Assembly (NCBI RefSeq): GCF_900177345.1
Contig: NZ_FWZT01000016.1
Location: 120,097 to 184,096, forward strand
From: Pseudobacteriovorax antillogorgiicola
GTDB taxonomy: Bacteria > Bdellovibrionota_B > Oligoflexia > Oligoflexales > Oligoflexaceae
Direction: 5' to 3'
Length of the DNA: 64,000 bases
Below are positions 56,504 through 64,000 of the stretch, piece by piece. Position 1 is the stretch's first letter, and each line of letters starts with the position of its first letter. The notes below the pieces were generated by a model, which had not been told where the DNA came from, did no database searches, and saw only the letters and a program-made list of their open reading frames with translations. A program made the translations under genes and the position numbers.

Positions 56504-58021
56504 TTGATATCGAGTGAAAGTCTCGAATGGATAAATGGCAGTCCTCCATATCCAGAGCGAGCCTTGCGTACATGGAGGTGACAATATGGACGAAGCGTAG
56601 GCAGCGTTAAACACCAGGCCGCAAGCGGTAGCTGAAGTGATTGCGTCCCGTAATGAGTTTCGTTGGAGTGGTCGACGCTTGCAATAAAGCGGAAGACAAC
56701 ATCGGTTAGAGGCGACTTGAAAAGTCAGGACTTATCTAACCAGCACCCCCGGGATCCTAGAGCGTGGCATGGTGTGAAGATCAATCAGTGAACGTCGGAG
56801 ATCTCATTGGTTCTCCAAGGAATGGAGTAGTGGCCGACAAGCCGACGTAGCGAGGGAGCCACAACGATCAATGAGAAGTCAGATGAGCCGTAGTACTCTG
56901 AGTATGGGAAAGCCATGCACATGGGGAAGGGCTCTGGGTAAAATCGCTCTCTAAAGAGAAACGCTATGAGCACAACAAAGCTTGAAAATATGGCGGCAAC
57001 GAAACTGAAGAGAATATCGAACTTATCGCAAGCAGATTCGAATCAGATTTTTGAGTGCCTTATGCCTCATTACTCTAAGGAGAATCTCATTGCCTGCTTC
57101 AACGAGCTTGATGGGAAGAAGGCCGTTGGAATTGATAAACAAACAAAGGAAGACTATGACAAAGACTTAGATTCCAATATAGAAGATCTGATATTTCGAA
57201 TGAAACGCATGTCCTATAGGCCGCAGCCTGTCCGGGAGGTGTTGATCCCGAAGGAGAATGGTAAATCTCGACCCTTAGGAATCGCTTGTATAGAAGATAA
57301 AATCGTTCAGCTAATGACGACCAAATTGCTTGAAGCAATCTATGAGCCTTTGTTCCTAGACTGCTCTTATGGTTTCAGACCAGGACGCAATTGTCATCAG
57401 GCCGTTAAATCAGTACACGATCATATTTTTCGCAACCGAATGAACTACGTAATCGACGTCGATCTTGAAAATTTTTTCGGATCAATCGATCATGGTAAAC
57501 TCTTATCTCTGCTCAGGTTGAAGAAAAAAGATGAAAGGTTTCTCCGTTATATAGCGAGAATGCTTAAATCTGGAATCTTAAGTGAACAAGGACTCAGAGA
57601 TACTAAAGTTGGTTCAACTCAGGGGTCGATCTGCTCTCCAGTCTTAGCAAATATTTTCGCCCATTACGCGATTGATATTTGGATAAAGCATCAGGTGCAA
57701 CCAAGAATGGAAGGGCAGATTACAATAGCAAGATACTGTGATGAATTTGTGATTTGCTCCAACCAGGAATTCGACGCCAAGAGGATTATGCTTGTACTTC
57801 CCAAAAGGTTAGAACGGTTCTCACTAAAACTAAACGAGGACAAGACGAAAGTTGTGGAAATGCATAAATCGAAGTACAGGCCGTATAGTAAGCCCGGAAC
57901 CTTTAATTTTCTTGGATTTTTATTTTTCATAGGAAAAACCCGAACAGGAGTTTTGGTACGAGCCATCATGGCTGTAAGTACCGCGTTCTTCATCAAAGTT
58001 TTCCTCTTGCTTAGATTGTGA
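56485..58021 (+). mobile_element. Group II intron, 3'-truncated, inserted in an IS91-type transposase gene
   Basis: The 5' end (56485) is GCGCGCCACGAGGCGC, close to the usual GTGCG start with one change. About 480 nt of structured non-coding RNA follows with many complementary GC-rich pieces, then a reverse transcriptase ORF. After the ORF the maturase domain, RNA domains V and VI, and the 3' half of the transposase exon are absent, so the intron is cut short. The 56504-56965 gap is this intron RNA, not empty DNA. The 5' border is inferred from where the transposase match stops. Confidence 0.75.
56966..58021 (+). pseudogene. Group II intron reverse transcriptase, C-terminally truncated
   Basis: A 351-residue frame with the group II RT blocks: G-I-D-K-Q-T, P-K-E-N-G-K-S-R-P-L-G-I, Y-G-F-R-P-G-R-N-C-H-Q-A, V-D-L-E-N-F-F-G-S-I-D-H, T-Q-G-S-I-C-S-P-V-L-A-N-I, and F-N-F-L-G-F near the end. 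The catalytic box reads Y257-C-D-E260 instead of the usual Y-A-D-D. The frame turns into an unrelated hydrophobic tail after about residue 325, and the thumb/maturase (GIIM) part is missing. Full proteins of this kind are well over 400 residues. It is very likely non-functional. Confidence 0.82.
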
Positions 58022-58147
58022 GTTTTGCCCCAGCTTTGCAACCTTGATGCCATTTTTAAGTATATGTAATTATTGATAAAATAACTTGGTCGCTTGTTTA
58101 AGAAATGACATTGATGGAATTGTCTGACAAGGCTCTTTGGTAAACTA

Positions 58148-58177
58148 GCAGATTGGAGTTAGGAAACTCCAATCTGC
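58148..58177 (-). terminator. 13-bp perfect hairpin after the outer-membrane protein gene
   Basis: GCAGATTGGAGTT (58148-58160), loop AGGA, AACTCCAATCTGC (58165-58177). On the minus strand it lies 5 nt after the end of the porin-like gene. No long U run follows, but the stem is the strongest simple hairpin in the window and is the likely end of the three-gene operon. Confidence 0.7.
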
Positions 58178-58182
58178 AAAAA

Positions 58183-59274
58183 TCATTTCAAGTGTGAGGA
58201 AAGAGAAATCAAAATATCCTGTTCAGTGGTGGTTTTGCTGGAAGTATTTTCGTTCTCACCAATAATATACATAATTGAATAGCGCATGGATTGGTCGGAA
58301 TCAGGGTGATATTCTATCCCCAGGTTAGCATCCATTTTCGATAAGGAGTCCGATCCCTCTGTCTTTTCTGTCATCAGTGCAATTTTTGCCTTTGGCTGCC
58401 ATTCTCCTTTCTTTGTCCCTACCATGAGGATCATCGAATCTCGAGTGACTTGACTCTGATCAACCAAGCTTTCGGTGCCGTCATCAGTCGTTGAAAGTGA
58501 TTGGTAGGATGGAATATTGGCTACAACATAGTCTAAGTTTAGATAGTAGTTCACAACTGGGTAGCTGATTCCGATGCTGGTATTGGTTTGAGATCGCCGT
58601 TTGGCCGTCAAGGTTTCTCCTGAATCCCTGGCATAATTGCTGATACCCCCATTCAAGCGTGTGTTGAACAAGCCCCAATTACTGTCAATTTGTAGTTGGT
58701 ATGACAGATCCTCACCAGTTTGTTGGTCGCTGGACTCCAGCTTGTTATTGTCACCGTTTAGAAATTGGAGGTTCATATTATGACTTGAAAACTTGTAAAC
58801 TAGCCCTGCTCCTGTCTGAAACTTGGCGGGCAAATAAGCCATAATGGAGTCAAATCGATAGGTGTGAAACTTAGGGGTTTGGGCCGAGTAGGCTCCTCGT
58901 CGGACATGGATTTTGCCAAAGACTAGGTTTAGGGAATCAGTAATTTTGTGGTTGATTTTGAAGAACTTAAAAGCATTGTTTCCAGACCTCAAAGGTTCGT
59001 TATTCTTAACATTCGCCTGCTCGCCCTTGATGTTCACTGCAAAGGAAGTTCGTGGAGTATACTTACCCTTAACAATCAGTTCCATCGATTGAATTTCCAA
59101 ACCAGTATATTCAGATGTGGTTTCTGTACCAGAACTATCTATGGTGGTTTGGCGATGCCTTGCATCAACCCTAAGCCTGGCTTCGGTTGTAATTGAGTTT
59201 GCAAGTTCGGATTGTGAGTAACTTATGACCGGTAAACACAAGCCAGGGATTATTAACAATAGTTTTGCTTTCAT
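58183..59274 (-). CDS. Porin-like outer-membrane beta-barrel protein
   Basis: A 363-residue protein. AAGGAG lies 8 nt before ATG 59274 (an in-frame GTG at 59283 touches that site), and a signal peptide follows (MKAKLLLIIPGLCLPVISYS). The mature chain alternates short strands with polar turns all along, has many Asn/Ser/Thr/Tyr and few Cys, and ends in a strand (L-I-S-L-S-S-H-L-K). These fit an outer-membrane barrel of the phosphate-selective porin type. It follows the histidine kinase gene by 12 bp and is last in the PhnD/kinase/porin operon. The cargo may be the ligand of the PhnD-like protein (inference). Confidence 0.75.
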   Translation of the reverse strand: MKAKLLLIIPGLCLPVISYSQSELANSITTEARLRVDARHRQTTIDSSGTETTSEYTGLEIQSMELIVKGKYTPRTSFAVNIKGEQANVKNNEPLRSGNNAFKFFKINHKITDSLNLVFGKIHVRRGAYSAQTPKFHTYRFDSIMAYLPAKFQTGAGLVYKFSSHNMNLQFLNGDNNKLESSDQQTGEDLSYQLQIDSNWGLFNTRLNGGISNYARDSGETLTAKRRSQTNTSIGISYPVVNYYLNLDYVVANIPSYQSLSTTDDGTESLVDQSQVTRDSMILMVGTKKGEWQPKAKIALMTEKTEGSDSLSKMDANLGIEYHPDSDQSMRYSIMYIIGENENTSSKTTTEQDILISLSSHLK

Positions 59275-59286
59275 GATAACCACTCC

Positions 59287-61662
59287 TTAATTTGCTGTGA
59301 GATATTCTGCTTCGATTAATTCTCCTTTCAGTATTTCTTGAACCGATTCTGCCTCTGTCGCCATCAGCTCGAAACAAGCGATACAGTCCTGCAAAGAGGG
59401 ATTGTCACTTGCTAGTTGCTCCAAATCCTTGCATAGAGCCCATAGTCCTTTTGCACCAACAATTCCGCATGATGTTTTGAAGTAGTGAACTAGCCCAGCC
59501 AGTTCGCTAGTATTGTTATTCTTGATAGCTTGATCGATCTCCCCAAAAATCCTATCCTTAGTGTTTAAGAAACCAGTGAGCTGATTTTGGTAAAAGTTAG
59601 GAGATCTGGGGGAGTTTAAGCTCTTAAGAGATTCAAGGACACTCTGGTCAATGGTCTGACTAGTATCCACAACCTTTTTCGGTTCGGATCTTGTTTCATG
59701 ATCGCTGCACCATTTTTTCAGGATGTGTTCAACCGAGTCGACAGTAACGGGCTTCGTCAGATAATCATTCATGCCCACTTCCTGGCTTCTCTTTTTTTCT
59801 TTCTCGAGCGCGTTAGCTGTCATGGTGATGATGGGCGTAGAGTTAAGATGATGGTCTTTTTCGAATTTTCGGATAGAAGTTGCAGCTTCGAAACCATCCA
59901 TGTTCGGCATCTGTAAATCCATCAAGACGATATCGTAAGGACCATTTGCCTGAAATCTTTCTACCCCAATATTGCCATCTTCGGCAATCTCCATTTGATA
60001 ACCCAGAGTTTCCATCAGGGCTGTCATTACCTGTCTATTCATCTCGTTATCTTCAACCAACAAAATTTTACATTTATCTTCTTGGGCCTCTTGTTCTTCA
60101 ATATTTGGCAAGGACTGTGATTCGTCATTTTTTAAGTCAGAAACTTCCGAAGGCGTATCAACGGTTTCGCTGATGTGTGCTAACTGAGTTTTTTGCTCAT
60201 CTTTAAGCTTTGGATTCGTGGGTGTCGTAACATCTTGGTCGATCTCGATGTCCAACGTGAAGGAGAATTTGGATCCGAGGCCCTCATCACTGGAAAGTTC
60301 TATACGAGATCCCATACGCTGGACAATCTCTTGGGAAATTGAAAGACCTAATCCTGTACCTCCGAATTGTCTGGTGGTTGAGATATCGGCTTGCACAAAA
60401 GGTTTAAATAATTCACTTTGTCGTTCCTTAGAGATCCCTATGCCAGTATCGCGAACTGTAAACTTAACCTGATAATAATTACCCTTTGCTTCGGCCGTCA
60501 CTGAGAGCTCGACGAATCCTCTTTGAGTAAACTTGATAGCATTACTCACTAAATTGGTTAGAACTTGGCGAAGCCGGCCTTGGTCCAGCTCCACTTGACC
60601 GTTTAGGATAGGGTCGACTTCGCATATAAAGTCGATCCCTTGACTAGCCGCAGGCGTACGAGCCATCGTTGCCACTTTGTGAATCAATTCTTGAAGATTG
60701 AAGGCGGAACTATCTAGGGTAAACTCTGAGGCTTCGATTTTACTGATGTCTAGAATGTCGTTTACCTGGGCTAGTAATGATTCACTGGAGATCTGGATTT
60801 TTTCAATTTTATCGCCAATACTTGATTCTAATCTTTGGCGCGATAGGAGACTAGAAAGGGCTATAATGGCGTTCAAAGGAGTTCGGATCTCGTGACTCAT
60901 ATTAGCTAGGAAAAGACTCTTGGCCTTGTTAGCAGCTTCTGACTTTTCCTTTTCTTTCGTTAGGGCGCGCTTTTCTTTCGTTAGGGCGAGGATAGATTCG
61001 TCTAAGTTCTTAGACATGGAGTTGATGGCCTTAGCCGTCTGTCCTAGTTCATCTCGACCTTGATCGTCTAGGCTCACAGAGAAGTCTCCGTCTGATATCT
61101 TCTGGGCAGCGTACTGAATTTTTCTCAGCTTCATCGTGAGATAGGTCCCCAGAATATAGGAAAATAAGGCTGAGAGGGTCAGGCCCAGAACAGCGATACT
61201 CAGGGCTCTGTTTTGAGCCTTGGCAATCATTGCGGTGCTCTCTGTAGTGGAGATACCTATTTCAACCCTGCCAAAAATTCGATTGGATTCAGAGATATCG
61301 ACGGTGCTATCAAAGATTCCATCGTCCACCTGATCTAAGCTAAGATCCTTAACAAAGACCTTATTAAGGGTCTCTGCACGACCGTATTCGGCAAGAGTTT
61401 TTTCACCAGTGCGAACGCGAGCATACTCAACCCCTTCATTGACCACGATCTCTTTGACATAATCCTGAAGGGATGCAACATCGAAAGAGATCAGGGCATC
61501 TTTTGATATGCTTGCAAATAAGGTGGCTACGGTTTCGGCTCTCGATTCAATATCCTTGGCAGCTTGGTCCTGTAGGTTGACTACGTTTCGTCCGACCAAG
61601 ATGGACACTAGAAAGATCTCAATGATTGCAATCCCAATAATGGTTTTGGTTCTAAAAGACAT
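59287..61662 (-). CDS. Hybrid sensor histidine kinase with HAMP, kinase core, receiver and HPt domains
   Basis: A 791-residue protein: TM1 (about 7-27), periplasmic sensor (about 28-155), TM2 (about 157-175), HAMP (to about 230), HisKA with H257 (M-S-H-E-I-R-T-P-L-N-A), ATPase (N-L-V-S-N-A-I-K-F, D-T-G-I-G-I, F-G-G-T-G-L-G-L). The receiver (I-L-L-V-E-D-N) has phospho-acceptor D582 (V-L-M-D-L-Q-M-P), and the HPt has H726 (V-H-Y-F-K-T-S). The four-step phosphorelay ends on the HPt and must pass to a separate regulator. It starts 10 bp after the PhnD-like gene, which may deliver the signal to the periplasmic part. Confidence 0.92.
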   Translation of the reverse strand: MSFRTKTIIGIAIIEIFLVSILVGRNVVNLQDQAAKDIESRAETVATLFASISKDALISFDVASLQDYVKEIVVNEGVEYARVRTGEKTLAEYGRAETLNKVFVKDLSLDQVDDGIFDSTVDISESNRIFGRVEIGISTTESTAMIAKAQNRALSIAVLGLTLSALFSYILGTYLTMKLRKIQYAAQKISDGDFSVSLDDQGRDELGQTAKAINSMSKNLDESILALTKEKRALTKEKEKSEAANKAKSLFLANMSHEIRTPLNAIIALSSLLSRQRLESSIGDKIEKIQISSESLLAQVNDILDISKIEASEFTLDSSAFNLQELIHKVATMARTPAASQGIDFICEVDPILNGQVELDQGRLRQVLTNLVSNAIKFTQRGFVELSVTAEAKGNYYQVKFTVRDTGIGISKERQSELFKPFVQADISTTRQFGGTGLGLSISQEIVQRMGSRIELSSDEGLGSKFSFTLDIEIDQDVTTPTNPKLKDEQKTQLAHISETVDTPSEVSDLKNDESQSLPNIEEQEAQEDKCKILLVEDNEMNRQVMTALMETLGYQMEIAEDGNIGVERFQANGPYDIVLMDLQMPNMDGFEAATSIRKFEKDHHLNSTPIITMTANALEKEKKRSQEVGMNDYLTKPVTVDSVEHILKKWCSDHETRSEPKKVVDTSQTIDQSVLESLKSLNSPRSPNFYQNQLTGFLNTKDRIFGEIDQAIKNNNTSELAGLVHYFKTSCGIVGAKGLWALCKDLEQLASDNPSLQDCIACFELMATEAESVQEILKGELIEAEYLTAN

Positions 61663-61671
61663 GATTCACCT

Positions 61672-62481
61672 TCAATCCAATTCAGAAATGTTAAGAGCTC
61701 TAACATCGTCCCAATCTTTATTTTGTGCTCCTTCAAAACCTTTTAAACTGATGGATTTGAGAAGACTCTTACCACCTTCAGATTGATCCATCCCCAGTAG
61801 AGTCGATCTGATTTTTTGAATTAGATCTGCTGGAAGATTCTTTTTGAAGGCAATGGCGTGGGGGGTGTAGGGTTTGGTTTCCCACAAAATGCGGAGATCC
61901 TTGCGGACTTCCGGGTCGAGATTGTTAAAGGTACGCTTTACACCACCGCCAGCAGGGAATACTCCTAAAGACACGTTCCTGTAGACCGAATCGTGGGATG
62001 ATACATACTGGGGGGTAAAGTTGATGCTCCTTTGGTTAAGTTCAGAACGAGGTAAAATACTTGCAGCAAAAGCTGCCGGTGAGGGAAAAGCCAGGCGGCT
62101 GTCGTGCAGCTGGTGAATTGTCTCAAGATTGGAGTCTTTCTTGACAACGAAGATCCCTTTGATACGCTTGTCCTTGGCTTTAGCCATCGCTTGGTAGGAT
62201 GATTTTTCGTGAAAAACCACGAAGTGATATGGATTCATATAGGCCAGATCGTAACGACCTTGCGCAAGCCGGAGCTCGAACTCCGGAATATTGGGGGCCG
62301 TTTCGAATACAATTTTTAGCCCTGTTTGTTCAGAAAGGTAATTGCAGATGGGCACCCATTTTTTTGCTAACTTAGAGGCGGATTGTTGGGGTACGATTGC
62401 GAAAGTAAGGGTTTCAGCGGAGACCTGCGTTCCGAGAAACATTCCGGCGAGTAAAGCAACGCTCTTGATAGTCCTGTTCAT
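61672..62481 (-). CDS. PhnD-like phosphate/phosphonate-type periplasmic binding protein
   Basis: A 269-residue protein. ATG 62481 has GGAG 5 nt upstream and starts a signal peptide (cut near V-S-A-E); the longer frame to 62613 is rejected. The mature part has T-F-A-I-V-P-Q-Q-S-A-S-K-L, G-R-Y-D-L-A-Y-M-N-P-Y-H, L-A-F-P-S-P-A-A-F-A-A-S, and P-Y-T-P-H-A-I, all typical of the PhnD family. No ABC permease or ATPase follows. Instead the operon continues with a hybrid histidine kinase, so it is more likely a sensor subunit than a transporter part (inference). Confidence 0.86.
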   Translation of the reverse strand: MNRTIKSVALLAGMFLGTQVSAETLTFAIVPQQSASKLAKKWVPICNYLSEQTGLKIVFETAPNIPEFELRLAQGRYDLAYMNPYHFVVFHEKSSYQAMAKAKDKRIKGIFVVKKDSNLETIHQLHDSRLAFPSPAAFAASILPRSELNQRSINFTPQYVSSHDSVYRNVSLGVFPAGGGVKRTFNNLDPEVRKDLRILWETKPYTPHAIAFKKNLPADLIQKIRSTLLGMDQSEGGKSLLKSISLKGFEGAQNKDWDDVRALNISELD

Positions 62482-62709
62482 AAGTACTCCTAAGTTTGCC
62501 TGAAATTTTCTTTCGTTTAACTCTTCGGAAAAAATGATTGGAAGAAAGGATTGGACCAAAATAAGCTTTGAAAATAGAGTGTTGGAATTCATTTCAGGAG
62601 TAATATTAGCCAAACTAGCTTGGGCGTATTAATCCCAAGGCTGTAGCACGGCTTGCGGTCTCCATTAAATGACTTTTCTAGGTAATCAGATTCGGATTAT
62701 TTAGACATG

Positions 62710-63702
62710 TTAGGCTACTTGTGTTTGGGCAAAGGTGTTGGTGATCTTGAGCTTTCCGTGGGTATTATTGACGAAGGTTAACGATCCTTCAATACCGGCT
62801 ACCACTAGAAGAAGATCCACGCCAGCACTGGCTTTGCCTTTGGTATTTAAGAAAGGTGCCACAGATCCTTCCACACTCAATCCTGATGCCTGGTAGTCTG
62901 GGTTCGCGCCAATTGAGCCAGAGACAGAGCCTCCTACTCTCACTGGAATAATACCTAGAACGAATACCTTAGAGGCCCCCTTGCTGCGAGTTACAGACTT
63001 ACTTGCTTTGACGGTACCATCGGTAGAGACAAAAATACTTTGATCGAAGACTTTAATATCTGACTTTGTCGTTTTTGATTTTGAGTCAGATTTAGTAGTT
63101 TGATTGATGACAGTGATGCGCTTTCCGAATACAGCCCCACCAGCGGAAAAAGATTGTGAAACTTTAACTTCTTGTGTCTGTCCTTCAGAGCTGAAGTTTC
63201 CGTTTTGAAAAGCACCAAAGGTACTATTATTACCGAATACACGATTGAGAGAGGTGCTTAGCTTTTGAGGAGCAATATTTTTTTGAGGCTTCCATCGACG
63301 TGCATTTTCTTTTTGCTTCTCTAATTTCTTACGCTGACTGACATCCTGAGGCACTCTGAGATCTTCGATCTTCATACCCAAATCATTGTCCCAAACGCTT
63401 GCTGTAATTACATTGGGTCCGTTCCGATCATTGGCATATTCTCTCTCTACCTTTTGAGTCCAGGAATCCATTTGAGGCCAGACATCGGCAGCAGAGACTG
63501 TATTCTCCGCTATTTTTTTGCCTTCGCTATTGTAGACTGGAAAGGTAATCGTTGCATTGGGGTCATTAATTTCAGGTAGACCCGAGGTGGGAGCTACTTT
63601 TAGAACACTGACTGGGATTGGTTCACTTGGTGTTAGGAATGTAGATGCCATTGAGATACTGGGTAGCAGGCCTGTTAGTAAGCCTATGGTAAGTGACTTC
63701 AT
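62710..63702 (-). CDS. Exported protein, function unknown
   Basis: A 330-residue protein with a signal peptide (MKSLTIGLLTGLLPSISMA, cut A-S). Residues about 60-190 are basic and Gln/Asn-rich (K-L-E-K-Q-K-E-N-A-R-R-W-K-P-Q). Residues about 190-330 look like a beta-rich domain with Gly/Ser/Ala-rich strands (V-R-V-G-G-S-V-S-G-S-I-G-A, L-L-V-V-A-G-I-E-G-S-L-T-F-V) that could form a barrel or fibre. No family is recognised. Confidence 0.68.
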   Translation of the reverse strand: MKSLTIGLLTGLLPSISMASTFLTPSEPIPVSVLKVAPTSGLPEINDPNATITFPVYNSEGKKIAENTVSAADVWPQMDSWTQKVEREYANDRNGPNVITASVWDNDLGMKIEDLRVPQDVSQRKKLEKQKENARRWKPQKNIAPQKLSTSLNRVFGNNSTFGAFQNGNFSSEGQTQEVKVSQSFSAGGAVFGKRITVINQTTKSDSKSKTTKSDIKVFDQSIFVSTDGTVKASKSVTRSKGASKVFVLGIIPVRVGGSVSGSIGANPDYQASGLSVEGSVAPFLNTKGKASAGVDLLLVVAGIEGSLTFVNNTHGKLKITNTFAQTQVA

Positions 63703-63762
63703 GGTGAATCCTTTCTAGATGCTTTACAGGAAAAATTAAGCCAATCATTGGCACTAAGAATC

Positions 63763-63999
63763 CTAAGGGATGACCTCGGGGATATGAACGAGAGCTGCCT
63801 GATAATCATTGATGCGAATTGATGTGATCTTTAATGCATTTAAAATAAACAGAAAAAAGACCACATGAGGGAAAATTAGGTCCGCGATCAGCAGACTTCT
63901 AATGGTAAGCCCTGGTGGCGCGTCTGTAACTTTTTTTTCCTCCTGACGAATACAGGTGCGACCATCGAGCCATCGGTTAGCAGCCGGCTTTTGGTTTCC
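63763..63999 (-). CDS. C-terminal end of a membrane protein gene that runs off the window
   Basis: An open frame of 78 codons enters from the right edge and stops at TAG (63763-63765). It has one hydrophobic stretch (S-L-L-I-A-D-L-I-F-P-H-V-V-F-F-L-F-I-L) after a polar front, followed by a short tail (I-R-I-N-D-Y-Q-A-A-L-V-H-I-P-E-V-I-P). No family can be named from this much. Its length, lack of stops and the free strand support a real gene, but it could be chance. Confidence 0.5.
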   Translation of the reverse strand, partial: GNQKPAANRWLDGRTCIRQEEKKVTDAPPGLTIRSLLIADLIFPHVVFFLFILNALKITSIRINDYQAALVHIPEVIP

Positions 64000-64000
64000 A

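Noticed and set aside
56504..56965. Possible small genes in the gap before the reverse transcriptase
   Set aside because: The stretch reads as structured group II intron RNA; short frames here have no start sites or motifs.
1..64000. tRNA, rRNA genes or CRISPR arrays
   Set aside because: I looked through the intergenic stretches and found no tRNA-like T-loop/acceptor pattern, no rRNA segments and no regularly spaced repeats.

Overview
The window looks like chromosomal DNA of a free-living, AT-leaning Gram-negative bacterium. Many products carry Sec or lipoprotein signals, and there are outer-membrane proteins, di-haem cytochromes and many membrane signalling proteins: 7TMR-DISM receptors, SpoIIE-type phosphatases, a CheA-like kinase and a hybrid histidine kinase. 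This mix, with a malate synthase/isocitrate lyase fusion and a SUV3-type helicase, suggests the Bdellovibrionota/Oligoflexia part of the old Deltaproteobacteria. That placement is an inference from gene content; no rRNA gene is present to test it.

Layout. 1-534: an intergenic stretch with a tyrosine-recombinase remnant. 535-5061 (minus): a tightly packed four-gene operon encoding two unknown exported proteins, an exported protein ending in an LHH-type HNH nuclease domain, and a SUKH (SMI1/KNR4) immunity protein. 5494-6479 (plus, divergent): an HTH regulator coupled to a small exported protein. 6619-10196: a large beta-propeller surface protein and a small exported cytochrome-like protein. 10676-17230 (minus): a six-gene lipid-modification operon (desaturase, FAD oxidoreductase, DUF1365, CFA synthase, a coclaurine-N-methyltransferase-like enzyme, an MFS transporter). 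17468-23343: a beta-helix-like lipoprotein, a YfbK-type VWA lipoprotein and a CheA-like kinase. 23400-27608: a bifunctional glyoxylate-shunt protein. 27890-37003: a choice-of-anchor-I propeller protein, a 7TM receptor/cyclase, a GT39-like glycosyltransferase, an EEP hydrolase, a PAP2 phosphatase and an atypical SDR. 37306-40509: an SUV3-like helicase, followed by a 131-bp inverted-repeat structure. 40644-46895: a periplasmic binding protein, two SpoIIE phosphatases and small unknowns. 47231-54352: a lipoprotein, a propeller/di-haem peroxidase fusion, an astacin-like protease, pyrC and an AstE/ASPA-family hydrolase. 54422-58021: a wreck of nested mobile DNA (SpoIIE phosphatase stump, an IS91-type transposase, a second broken IS91-type transposase, a 3'-truncated group II intron). 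58183-62481 (minus): an operon of PhnD-like binding protein, hybrid histidine kinase and outer-membrane protein. 62710-64000: an exported unknown and the end of another gene.

The region most likely to be undescribed is 535-6479. It has the toxin/immunity logic of polymorphic toxins, but the toxin carries an ordinary Sec signal and sits behind two unknown exported partners instead of an Rhs, CdiA or T6SS carrier. The lipid operon and the PhnD-kinase-porin operon are the next best candidates for coordinated systems. No tRNA, rRNA or CRISPR array was seen.
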